Below are positions 36,410 through 44,080 of a DNA stretch of 64,000 nucleotides, piece after piece. The translations under genes and the position numbers were made by a program. Origin of the DNA: Phaeobacter gallaeciensis (GTDB lineage: Bacteria > Pseudomonadota > Alphaproteobacteria > Rhodobacterales > Rhodobacteraceae); NCBI RefSeq assembly GCF_001678945.1, contig NZ_CP015124.1, positions 3,882,001 through 3,946,000 on the forward strand. The letters run 5' to 3'. A model generated the notes under the pieces. That model was not told where the DNA came from. It worked only from the letters and a program-made list of their open reading frames with translations, and did no database searches. The stretch's first letter is position 1. Each line of letters begins with the position of its first letter.

Positions 36410-37864
36410 ATGGCCGAAGATATTTCCACAGGCAAGCTGGCCCGTCTTGGCCTCTTGTCCGATGCATGCCGCGCTGAGGCGGCGGATCTGCTGCAAAGGG
36501 TCAGGTCAGAGGGTATAGAAACCGTCCGGGTTCTGTTTGCCGATCAGCACGGCATCCTGCGTGGCAAAACCATCGTGGCCGACGCCTTTGACAGCCTGTT
36601 CTCTGCGGGGCTCAATGTGCCTTCGACCCTGCTGTTGAAAGATACCTCGCATCGCACCGCCTTTCCCGTCTGGAGCGAGGCAGATGACGGTCCTGCCAGC
36701 CTGATGCAGGGGGCGAGTGATGTGCTGCTGGTGCCGCGTCCGGAGACTTTCCGCGTACTGCCGTGGTCGCCGCATTCGGCCTGGATCCTCTGCACGCCGG
36801 TGATGCGCGATGGCAGCCCGGTTCCCTTTGCCTCGCAAGCCGTGCTGCAGACGGCGGTGGATCGGCTGGCCGGGCAGGGCATGGCTGCAACATTGGGGCT
36901 GGAGGTGGAATTTCAGGTCTTTGAGCGGACCAGCGATGCCCGCGATCACGGGCAGTCGGGCATGCCTGGCGCGCCGGTTGAGACCCGCAATCTGGCGCAG
37001 GGGTACCAGTATCTGACCGAAACCCGTTATGGCGAAATGGAAAGCGTGCTGGATCTCATCCGCCGCAACGCGCAGGGGCTGGGTCTGCATGTGCGCTCGG
37101 TCGAAATCGAAATGGGGCCAAGCCAGGTCGAGCTGACCTTTGCCCCTGCCGATCCGGTGACACAGGCCGACGCGATGGTGATGTTCCGTACCATGGTCAA
37201 GGAGGTATGTGCCCGCGAAGGATTGCACGCCAGCTTCATGGCCAAGCCACGGCTGGAGAACGCGATGGCCAACGGCTGGCACGTGCATCAGTCGCTGCAG
37301 GATATCGCCACGCGCCGCAACCTGTTCATGCCGCAGGCGGATGGCAGCCTTAGCGCCGAGGCGTCGGGCTGGATCGCCGGGCTGCTGACCCATGCGGAGG
37401 CTTCGTCGCTGATGATCGCACCGACGGTCAACAGCTACAAACGCTATATGCCGTTCCAGCTGGCGCCGAACCGGATCCAGTGGGGCGCCGACAACCGCGG
37501 CGCCATGCTGCGCGGGCTGATGGCGCCCGGCGATCCCGCGAGCCGGATCGAAAACCGCGCGCCGGACAGTTCCGCAAACCCCTATTACGCCTTTGCCGCG
37601 CAGCTGATTGCGGGCGGCGCTGGAATTGCGGCGGGGCTCAAGGCGCCGTTGCCCACGACCTCTCCCTATGGTGAGGGGGCGCAGGAATTGCCGAAATCGC
37701 TGGGCGCGGCGCTGGCGGCATTCGAGGCAGGGAGCGATCTGTTCAGTGGCGTTCTGGGGGAGGGCTTCACCGGGTATCTGTCCCATCTCAAACGGTTCGA
37801 ATGGGATCGTTACCTGAACACCATCAGCGAATGGGAACAGGCCGAATATTTCAACCTGTTCTGA
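36410..37864 (+). CDS. Glutamine-synthetase-family gamma-glutamyl ligase
   Basis: A 484-residue member of the glutamine synthetase superfamily. I use ATG 36410 with AGAGGCG just upstream; ATG 36386 would add 8 residues. The beta-Grasp N-domain (VRVLFADQHGILRGK) and the catalytic domain signatures are clear: LEVEFQVF, VEIEMGPSQVELTF, NGWHVHQSL, FQLAPNRIQWGADNRGAMLR and RIENRAPDSSANPYYAFAAQL. True nitrogen-assimilation GlnA lacks this divergence, and the pairing with an oxygenase 78 bases upstream suggests ligation of glutamate to an amine substrate, as in aniline or methylamine pathways. This is inference; the amine is not known. Confidence 0.85.
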   Translation: MAEDISTGKLARLGLLSDACRAEAADLLQRVRSEGIETVRVLFADQHGILRGKTIVADAFDSLFSAGLNVPSTLLLKDTSHRTAFPVWSEADDGPASLMQGASDVLLVPRPETFRVLPWSPHSAWILCTPVMRDGSPVPFASQAVLQTAVDRLAGQGMAATLGLEVEFQVFERTSDARDHGQSGMPGAPVETRNLAQGYQYLTETRYGEMESVLDLIRRNAQGLGLHVRSVEIEMGPSQVELTFAPADPVTQADAMVMFRTMVKEVCAREGLHASFMAKPRLENAMANGWHVHQSLQDIATRRNLFMPQADGSLSAEASGWIAGLLTHAEASSLMIAPTVNSYKRYMPFQLAPNRIQWGADNRGAMLRGLMAPGDPASRIENRAPDSSANPYYAFAAQLIAGGAGIAAGLKAPLPTTSPYGEGAQELPKSLGAALAAFEAGSDLFSGVLGEGFTGYLSHLKRFEWDRYLNTISEWEQAEYFNLF

Positions 37865-37914
37865 AATCGGCATCAAACTTCCTTGAAAGCGACAGTATTG
37901 CTGCCGTTTGCGTC

Positions 37915-37943
37915 TTGAACGGCAGGCGGCGCGCTGTTAGCTT
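37915..37943 (+). promoter_or_regulatory. Predicted promoter of the glycine riboswitch and gcv operon
   Basis: TTGAAC (37915-37920) and TAGCTT (37938-37943) are 17 bases apart. Transcription would begin near 37950, exactly where the first stem of the riboswitch opens, which supports the assignment. Confidence 0.5.
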
Positions 37944-37949
37944 CGGGGC

Positions 37950-38127
37950 GCGCAGACGGGAGAACCGCAGCGGAGCGGAATCACCTCGCTCCAACCGGTG
38001 CCGAAGGAGCAACCGCCCCGGAAACTCTCAGGCCAAAGGGACCGCCTGCGCAGTAAACTCTGGAGAGACCCCGGCGTAGGTACCGGGGCGCCGAAGGGAT
38101 AGCGATCTCAGGCGCAAGGGACAGAGG
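37950..38127 (+). promoter_or_regulatory. Tandem glycine riboswitch upstream of gcvT
   Basis: Two glycine aptamers in series. The first closes with GCGCAG (37950-37955) and CTGCGC (38046-38051) and has the GGGAGAACC start, GCCGAAGGAGCAA and the ACTCTCAGGCCAAAGGGA conserved core. The second begins at about 38058 (CTCTGGAGAGACC), with GCGCCGAAGGGATAGC and ATCTCAGGCGCAAGGGACAGAG ending near 38127 (shown in parts; the cores match the known consensus). The roughly 100 bases to gcvT would hold the switch itself. Binding of glycine normally turns the cleavage operon on. Confidence 0.95.
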
Positions 38128-38225
38128 GGGCATCGAAGTGTGCAGGCGAAATCTGCGCAGAACTTGGATGCCGGACCCATTCGAACAGATGGATCGGACC
38201 GGCCGTGACAACGGGACGGACACGC

Positions 38226-39365
38226 ATGTCTGATGAAACCACGTCTGATTTGAAAAAGACGCCTTTGTTTGCCCTGCATGAAGAGCTGGGTGGCAAGATG
38301 GTGCCTTTTGCCGGGTATCTGATGCCGGTGCAGTATCCCATGGGCATTATGGGCGAGCACAAGCACACCCGCGCCAAGGCGGGCCTTTTTGATGTCAGCC
38401 ACATGGGGCAGGTGATCCTGACCGGGGAGAGCTATGCGGCGGTGGCCGAGGCATTCGAAAGGCTGGTGCCGATGGACGTGCTGGGCCTCAAGGAAGGGCG
38501 CCAGCGCTACGGTCTGTTCACCAACGATCAGGGCGGCATCGAGGACGATCTGATGTTCGCCAATCGCGGTGATCACCTGTTCGTGGTCGTGAATGCTGCC
38601 TGTAAAGAGGCCGATATCGCCCGCATGAAGGCGGCGCTGGAACCGGCTGTGACTGTTACCCCCATTATTGACCGCGCGCTGCTGGCGCTGCAGGGTCCTG
38701 CGGCCGAGGCGGTTCTTTCGGCGATTGCGCCTGCCGCCGCGGACATGAAATTCATGGATGTGGCTACCCTGGATGCAGATGGGGTCGAAATCTGGGTCTC
38801 CCGCTCGGGCTACACGGGCGAGGATGGCTATGAGATCTCCGTACCTGCAAACCAGGCCGAAGCGTTTGCCCGCCGCCTGCTGGCGCGCGCTGATGTAGAG
38901 CCGATTGGCCTTGGCGCGCGGGACTCCCTGCGCCTTGAAGGCGGTCTGTGCCTTTACGGCCATGACATTGACGCAGAGACCCGCCCGGCGGCGGCCTCGC
39001 TCACCTGGGCCATCCAGAAGGTGCGTCGCCCCGGCGGCGACCGCGAAGGTGGTTTTCCGGGCGCGGCGCATGTCTTTGCCGAGATGGCAGAGGGGCCGAC
39101 TGTGCGCCGTGTGGGCCTGAAACCCGAAGGCCGCGCGCCGATGCGCGAAGGTGTGGAGCTGTTTGCCGAACCCGAGGGCGGCGCGCCCATCGGCAAGATC
39201 ACCTCTGGCGGCTTTGGCCCCACCGAGGGCGGCCCGGTGGCGATGGGATATGTCCCTGCGGACATGGCCACGCCCGGCACCCGTATCTATGGCGAGCTGC
39301 GCGGTAAACGCGCGCCTGTCACCGTTGCAATGCTGCCTTTCGTGGCGGCCAACTTCAAGCGCTGA
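38226..39365 (+). CDS. gcvT: Glycine cleavage system T protein (aminomethyltransferase)
   Basis: A 379-residue tetrahydrofolate-dependent aminomethyltransferase that releases ammonia from the lipoyl-bound aminomethyl group and forms methylene-tetrahydrofolate. Features: FALHEELGGKMVPFAGYLMPVQY-type start, KAGLFDVSHMGQV, LGLKEGRQRYGLFTN, the SRSGYTGEDGYEIS segment and GARDSLRLEGGLCLYGHD, all as in the family. ATG 38226 begins the conserved region; an in-frame GTG at 38205 is less likely. It is first in gcvT-gcvH-gcvP and is controlled by the glycine riboswitch. Confidence 0.96.
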   Translation: MSDETTSDLKKTPLFALHEELGGKMVPFAGYLMPVQYPMGIMGEHKHTRAKAGLFDVSHMGQVILTGESYAAVAEAFERLVPMDVLGLKEGRQRYGLFTNDQGGIEDDLMFANRGDHLFVVVNAACKEADIARMKAALEPAVTVTPIIDRALLALQGPAAEAVLSAIAPAAADMKFMDVATLDADGVEIWVSRSGYTGEDGYEISVPANQAEAFARRLLARADVEPIGLGARDSLRLEGGLCLYGHDIDAETRPAAASLTWAIQKVRRPGGDREGGFPGAAHVFAEMAEGPTVRRVGLKPEGRAPMREGVELFAEPEGGAPIGKITSGGFGPTEGGPVAMGYVPADMATPGTRIYGELRGKRAPVTVAMLPFVAANFKR

Positions 39366-39405
39366 AACAGAAAAACAGGCGCGTTTGTTCAAAGGGAAAG
39401 TGGAC

Positions 39406-39765
39406 ATGAAATATACCGAAGAACACGAGTGGCTGCAGGCCGAAGGCGAGATCATCACCGTGGGCATCACCGCCCATGCTGCTGAACAGCTGGGCGATGT
39501 GGTGTTCGTCGAACTGCCCGAGGTCGGCAGCGAAGTGACCAAGGACGAAGAGATCGTGGTGATCGAATCCGTCAAGGCCGCCTCGGACATCCTGTCGCCG
39601 CTGGACGGCGAGATCGTCGAGATCAACGAAGCCATCGCGGATGAGCCGGGTAAGGTCAACGAAGACCCCGAAGGCGAAGCCTGGTTCTTCAAGATCAAAC
39701 CGTCCGATCTGTCTCCGATGGACGATTATATGGACGAAGCCGGTTACAAGGCGTTCATCGGCTGA
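39406..39765 (+). CDS. gcvH: Glycine cleavage system H protein
   Basis: A 119-residue lipoyl carrier that shuttles the aminomethyl group between the P, T and L proteins. KYTEEHEWL at the start, GITAHAAEQLGDVVFVELPEVG, and lipoylation Lys57 in ESVKAASD are diagnostic, as is the LNDEPGKVNEDPEGEAWF-like segment (here IADEPGKVNED). It follows gcvT by 40 bases with GGGAAAG upstream of ATG 39406. Length is normal. Confidence 0.97.
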   Translation: MKYTEEHEWLQAEGEIITVGITAHAAEQLGDVVFVELPEVGSEVTKDEEIVVIESVKAASDILSPLDGEIVEINEAIADEPGKVNEDPEGEAWFFKIKPSDLSPMDDYMDEAGYKAFIG

Positions 39766-39772
39766 TTTCTCA

Positions 39773-39802
39773 TTCCCCGCCGCCAGATCCGGGGGCGGGG
39801 AA
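39773..39802 (+). repeat. Hairpin between gcvH and gcvP
   Basis: TTCCCCGCC (39773-39781) and GGCGGGGAA (39794-39802) form a perfect 9-pair stem with a 12-base loop, 8 bases after the gcvH stop. No T tract follows, so it is more likely a message-stabilising or attenuating hairpin than a full terminator. Confidence 0.5.
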
Positions 39803-39875
39803 CCACTGCGCTGTGCGAACGGGCCTGCCCGAACGATAGGGTTGTGCCTGAAACATGAACCTGAAGGGGTGCCTC

Positions 39876-42725
39876 ATGTCTTTTGAACCGACGGACTACC
39901 TGCCGTATGACTTTGCCAACCGCCGCCACATCGGCCCGTCTCCCGAGGAGATGGACGAGATGCTGCGCGTGGTGGGCGCCGACAGTCTGGATGCGCTGAT
40001 CGACGACACCGTTCCGGCGTCGATCCGGCAAAAGGCTGCGCTGGATTTTGGTCGCCCGCTGTCCGAGCGCGAGCTGCTGTTCCACATGCGCGAAGTCGCA
40101 CAAAAGAACAAGGTGATGACCTCGCTGATCGGGCAGGGCTATCATGGCACGGTGACCCCGCCCGCGATCCAGCGCAACATTCTGGAAAACCCGGCCTGGT
40201 ACACGGCCTACACCCCCTATCAGCCGGAAATCTCGCAGGGTCGTCTTGAGGCGCTGTTGAATTTCCAGACGATGATTTCCGATCTGACCGGTCTGGAAAT
40301 TGCGAATGCCTCGCTTCTGGATGAGGCGACTGCCGCCGCCGAAGCGATGACCATGGCGCAGCGGGTTGCCAAATCCAAGGCCAAGGCGTTTTTCGTCGAC
40401 CGCGACTGCCACCCGCAGAACATCGCCGTGATCAAGACCCGCGCCGAACCGCTGGGCATCGAGGTGATCGTCGGCAATCCGGAGAAGATGGACCCCGAGC
40501 AGGTGTTTGGCGCCATCTTCCAGTATCCCGGCACCTATGGTCACGTGACCGATTTCACCCCCCATATCGAAAAGCTGCACGCGCACAAGGCAATCGCCGT
40601 GGTCACTGCCGATCCGCTGGCGCTGACGCTGCTGAAAGAGCCCGGTGCCATGGGCGCCGATATCGCTGTCGGCTCGACCCAGCGGTTTGGCGTACCGATG
40701 GGGGCAGGCGGGCCGCACGCGGCCTATATGGCGACCAAGGACGCCTACAAGCGCGCGATGCCGGGCCGGATCGTCGGCGTCTCGGTCGATGCCCATGGCA
40801 ACAAGGCATACCGCCTTTCGCTGCAGACCCGCGAACAGCACATCCGCCGCGAAAAGGCGACCTCGAACGTTTGTACCGCGCAGGCGCTGCTGGCTGTGAT
40901 GGCCTCGATGTACGGCGTCTTCCATGGTCCCAAGGGGCTGAAGGCGATTGCGCAGCGTATCCACCGCAAGACCGTGCGTCTGGCCAAAGGGCTGGAAGAG
41001 GCGAACTTCAAGGTCGATCCCAAGGTGTTCTTTGACACCATCACCGTCGATGTGGGCCCGCTGCAGGCGGCAGTTCTGAAATCCGCTGTCGATGAAGGTA
41101 TCAACCTGCGCCGCGTTGGTGAGACCCGGGTTGGCATCACGCTGGATGAAACCACCCGTCCGGAAACCATCGAAGCCGTCTGGCGCGCCTTTGGGATTGT
41201 CCGCAAGGATGATGATTTCACCCCGGAATACCGGGTGCCAGAGAACCTGCATCGGACCTCGGACTACCTGACCCATCCGATCTTCCACATGAACCGGGCC
41301 GAGACTGAGATGATGCGCTATATGCGTCGTCTTGCGGATCGCGATCTGGCGCTGGACCGGGCGATGATCCCGCTGGGTTCCTGCACTATGAAGCTGAACG
41401 CTGCAGCCGAAATGATGCCGCTCAGCTGGCCCGAGTTCGCCCATATCCACCCCTTTGCACCGTCTGATCAGACCGAAGGCTATGGCGAGATGGTGACGGA
41501 TCTGTCCGACAAGCTGTGCCAGATCACCGGGTATGATGCGATTTCGATGCAGCCCAATTCCGGCGCGCAGGGTGAATACGCCGGTCTTCTGACCATTGCA
41601 GCCTATCACCGGGCGCGCGGCGAAGGGCACCGCAACATTTGCCTGATCCCGGTCTCGGCGCATGGCACCAACCCGGCCTCGGCGCAGATGGTCGGCTGGA
41701 AGGTCGTGGTGGTGAAATCGGCCGAGAACGGCGATATTGACCTCGACGATTTCCGGGCCAAGGCGGAAAAGCACCGCGACAACCTTGCGGGCTGCATGAT
41801 TACCTATCCCTCGACCCACGGCGTGTTCGAGGAAACCGTGCATGAGGTCTGCAAGATTACCCATGATCTGGGCGGTCAGGTCTATATCGACGGCGCCAAT
41901 ATGAACGCCATGGTCGGCCTGTCCCGTCCCGGTGATCTGGGCGGCGATGTCAGCCACCTGAACCTGCACAAGACCTTTGCCATCCCGCATGGCGGCGGCG
42001 GCCCGGGCATGGGACCGATCGGTGTGAAATCGCACCTGGTCTCGCACCTGCCGGGCCATCCCGAAACCGGCGGCGAAGAAGGTCCGGTGTCGGGTGCGCC
42101 CTTCGGCTCGGCTTCGATCCTGACCATCAGCTGGGCCTATTGCCTGATGATGGGGGGCGCCGGTCTGACCCAGGCGACGCGGGTGGCGATCCTCAACGCC
42201 AACTACATCGCCAAGCGGCTCGAAGGGGCCTACGACGTCTTGTATAAAGGTCCCTCGGGCCGCGTCGCGCATGAGTGTATCCTAGATACTCGCCCCTATG
42301 CGGACAGTGCTCATGTCACCGTGGACGATGTTGCCAAACGTCTGATGGACAGCGGTTTTCACGCCCCGACGATGAGCTGGCCGGTGGCAGGTACCCTGAT
42401 GGTGGAGCCAACGGAGTCCGAAACCAAGGCCGAACTGGACCGGTTCTGTGAGGCCATGCTGTCGATCCGCGAAGAGATCCGCGACATCGAGGAAGGCCGT
42501 ATCGACGGGGAGAACAACCCGCTGAAACACGCACCGCACACGATGGAGGATCTGGTCAAGGATTGGGACCGTCCCTACAGCCGCGAACAGGGCTGCTTCC
42601 CGCCGGGCGCCTTCCGCGTCGACAAATACTGGCCACCGGTCAACCGGGTCGACAATGTCTATGGCGACCGCCATCTGATCTGCACCTGCCCGCCGCTGGA
42701 GGACTACGCCGAAGCGGCAGAGTAA
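39876..42725 (+). CDS. gcvP: Glycine cleavage system P protein (glycine decarboxylase)
   Basis: A 949-residue pyridoxal-phosphate enzyme, single chain with both halves fused, that decarboxylates glycine and loads the aminomethyl group on GcvH. N-terminal [15 protein letters not shown], the [16 protein letters not shown]-like stretch (here [14 protein letters not shown]), [11 protein letters not shown] and [18 protein letters not shown]; the cofactor lysine is Lys699 in [19 protein letters not shown] 39876 has AAGGGG 8 bases upstream and starts the conserved region; ATG 39855 would add 7 residues. A strong terminator follows. Confidence 0.96.
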   Translation: MSFEPTDYLPYDFANRRHIGPSPEEMDEMLRVVGADSLDALIDDTVPASIRQKAALDFGRPLSERELLFHMREVAQKNKVMTSLIGQGYHGTVTPPAIQRNILENPAWYTAYTPYQPEISQGRLEALLNFQTMISDLTGLEIANASLLDEATAAAEAMTMAQRVAKSKAKAFFVDRDCHPQNIAVIKTRAEPLGIEVIVGNPEKMDPEQVFGAIFQYPGTYGHVTDFTPHIEKLHAHKAIAVVTADPLALTLLKEPGAMGADIAVGSTQRFGVPMGAGGPHAAYMATKDAYKRAMPGRIVGVSVDAHGNKAYRLSLQTREQHIRREKATSNVCTAQALLAVMASMYGVFHGPKGLKAIAQRIHRKTVRLAKGLEEANFKVDPKVFFDTITVDVGPLQAAVLKSAVDEGINLRRVGETRVGITLDETTRPETIEAVWRAFGIVRKDDDFTPEYRVPENLHRTSDYLTHPIFHMNRAETEMMRYMRRLADRDLALDRAMIPLGSCTMKLNAAAEMMPLSWPEFAHIHPFAPSDQTEGYGEMVTDLSDKLCQITGYDAISMQPNSGAQGEYAGLLTIAAYHRARGEGHRNICLIPVSAHGTNPASAQMVGWKVVVVKSAENGDIDLDDFRAKAEKHRDNLAGCMITYPSTHGVFEETVHEVCKITHDLGGQVYIDGANMNAMVGLSRPGDLGGDVSHLNLHKTFAIPHGGGGPGMGPIGVKSHLVSHLPGHPETGGEEGPVSGAPFGSASILTISWAYCLMMGGAGLTQATRVAILNANYIAKRLEGAYDVLYKGPSGRVAHECILDTRPYADSAHVTVDDVAKRLMDSGFHAPTMSWPVAGTLMVEPTESETKAELDRFCEAMLSIREEIRDIEEGRIDGENNPLKHAPHTMEDLVKDWDRPYSREQGCFPPGAFRVDKYWPPVNRVDNVYGDRHLICTCPPLEDYAEAAE

Positions 42726-42752
42726 GGCGCGGTCTCAATTGAAGAAGGACAG

Positions 42753-42780
42753 CGGGCCCCATTCGGGGCCCGTTTTCTAT
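42753..42780 (+). terminator. Terminator of the gcv operon
   Basis: CGGGCCCC (42753-42760) pairs perfectly with GGGGCCCG (42765-42772) around ATTC and is followed by TTTTCTATT. Confidence 0.88.
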
Positions 42781-42917
42781 TGGCGGATTGCCTTCGGCGG
42801 CCGACTATCTCTGTTTGCGCGGGAATACGTTGACCCTCCAGAGAGACGTAAGTGTTCAAAGCGTGGATTGTCTTGGAAATAATATTTCGCGCCGCTTTCG
42901 AGGCGCTTCCACATTGA

Positions 42918-42934
42918 TGCACATTTTATGTGCA
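42918..42934. promoter_or_regulatory. Palindrome TGCACAT-TTT-ATGTGCA before the binding-protein gene
   Basis: Two perfect 7-base arms around TTT at 42918-42934, about 115 bases before the start at 43050. Next to it GGTCA (42935-42939) and TGACC (42956-42960) form a second, wider inverted pair. They are the only notable structures in the 324-base gap 42726-43049 apart from the gcv terminator and are candidate operators. Confidence 0.4.
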
Positions 42935-43049
42935 GGTCAATTTTTCGCGAAGTTATGACCTTTTTTGCAACCTACAGGCGCGTGAGTGATAAGCACCCGT
43001 TAAGACGAATCGACTTCTTTGGCTTGGTACTCAATACCAGGAGCGAAGT

Positions 43050-43826
43050 ATGAAGTTCGGAATTGCAGCATGTGTGTCTGCGTCTCTTCTCGTCTTTTCC
43101 AATTCCGCGGTAGCGGCCGAAATTACAGTCATGGCTGGTGATCTACCTCCGATGATCAATCAGGATGGCACCGGGCGCGAGGCCGAGATCATCTCGGCTG
43201 TTCTGGGCCACTGCGGCCACAGCGCTGTGTTCAAGATCCAGCCCTTCACCCGCCACTGGCAGTCCTTCGAAAAAGGCTCGGGTGATGCGGTGGCCACCGT
43301 GCCGCTGGGCATGCCCACGGCCGGCACCCAGACCAAAACCTACATCAACTATCAGAATGGTGTTTCGTTCCTGACCTCTTCAGAGCAGCAGGCCGATGCG
43401 CTGTCGGATCTGGATGGCTGGGACGTCGTGGCCTTTGAGGGCGCGAGCAACATCATCCCCGGTCTGGATGGTGCGACCGCAGGCTTCAAATCTTACCGCG
43501 AAATGGCGGACCAGAAGACCCAGAGCAAGCTGCTCTATGGCAAGCGGGTCGATGGCATTCTGGGCGATGGTATGCTCTTCGCTGAATTCAGCCGCCAGCT
43601 GCAGGAAGCTGGTTCTTCCGCTGGTGTCGACGCCAGCCAGCCGCTCGAATTCCGCGCCATCTTTGAACCCAGCCCCTATGTCATGAGCTTCCGGGATCCG
43701 GCGATTGCTGCTGATTTCGACCGCTGCTTTGGTGAGCTGGAAGCAGATGGGACCATCCAGGAGATCAACACCCGGTGGACCGACAAATACCGGGACGCGC
43801 TGGAAGACAACTACATGTCCTTCTGA
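43050..43826 (+). CDS. Periplasmic solute-binding protein, amino-acid-binding-like fold
   Basis: A 258-residue exported protein. The signal peptide ends at about residue 22 (FSNSAVA, cleavage before AEITV). The mature part has the layout of SBP_bac_3 proteins: VMAGDLPPMINQDGTGREAEIISAVL, RHWQSFEKGSGDAVATVPLG, a lobe-crossing region, and the FRDPAIAADFDRCFGELEADGTIQEINTRW end that is very typical of the family. No transporter genes are close. Instead the next gene is a chemoreceptor, 254 bases downstream on the same strand, so it may present a ligand to that receptor and not feed an ABC importer. Ligand unknown. Confidence 0.8.
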   Translation: MKFGIAACVSASLLVFSNSAVAAEITVMAGDLPPMINQDGTGREAEIISAVLGHCGHSAVFKIQPFTRHWQSFEKGSGDAVATVPLGMPTAGTQTKTYINYQNGVSFLTSSEQQADALSDLDGWDVVAFEGASNIIPGLDGATAGFKSYREMADQKTQSKLLYGKRVDGILGDGMLFAEFSRQLQEAGSSAGVDASQPLEFRAIFEPSPYVMSFRDPAIAADFDRCFGELEADGTIQEINTRWTDKYRDALEDNYMSF

Positions 43827-43950
43827 TCCGCAGCGGTGGCAGGCGTGTTGGTCTAACCCGGCCCGCGCCTACCACCCTGTGCAATCTGCCTTCGCGGGGG
43901 AACGACCCTTTGCGTGCGGCAGGCGCATAACCTCTCCTTCGGGAAAACGG

Positions 43951-43980
43951 GGCGCCATGCGTGGCGCCTCCAAAAAGAAT
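43951..43980 (+). terminator. Weak candidate terminator between binding protein and chemoreceptor genes
   Basis: GGCGCCA (43951-43957) and TGGCGCC (43962-43968) pair perfectly around TGCG; the tail is TCCAAAAAGAATTTTTG, with its own small CAAAAA/TTTTTG dyad. The T run is offset by ten bases, so termination is uncertain. It is the main structure in the 254-base gap 43827-44080. Confidence 0.35.
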
Positions 43981-44080
43981 TTTTGAACCCGGAACCCTGC
44001 TTGCCGGGGGTGTACGCAGCTCTGCATGCAGCCTGGCCTCAAGATCACTGACACGTTCGTCACCAAACCGGAGCACCATA

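Noticed and set aside
34970-36496. A 508-codon minus-strand frame opposite the Rieske oxygenase
   Set aside because: The plus strand holds the complete iron-binding residues; the minus product is histidine- and arginine-rich noise.
38028-39698. A 556-codon minus-strand frame across the riboswitch, gcvT and gcvH
   Set aside because: It crosses an RNA element and two clear plus-strand genes and has no recognisable motif.
39744-42272. An 842-codon open frame on the minus strand opposite gcvP
   Set aside because: It is a shadow of the GC-rich gcvP codons; the plus frame has every P-protein motif and the minus translation is low-complexity Arg/His/Gly-rich with no family motif.
43951-43980. A firm terminator after the binding-protein gene
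   Set aside because: Kept only as a weak candidate because the T run is ten bases away from the stem, so co-transcription with the chemoreceptor remains open.
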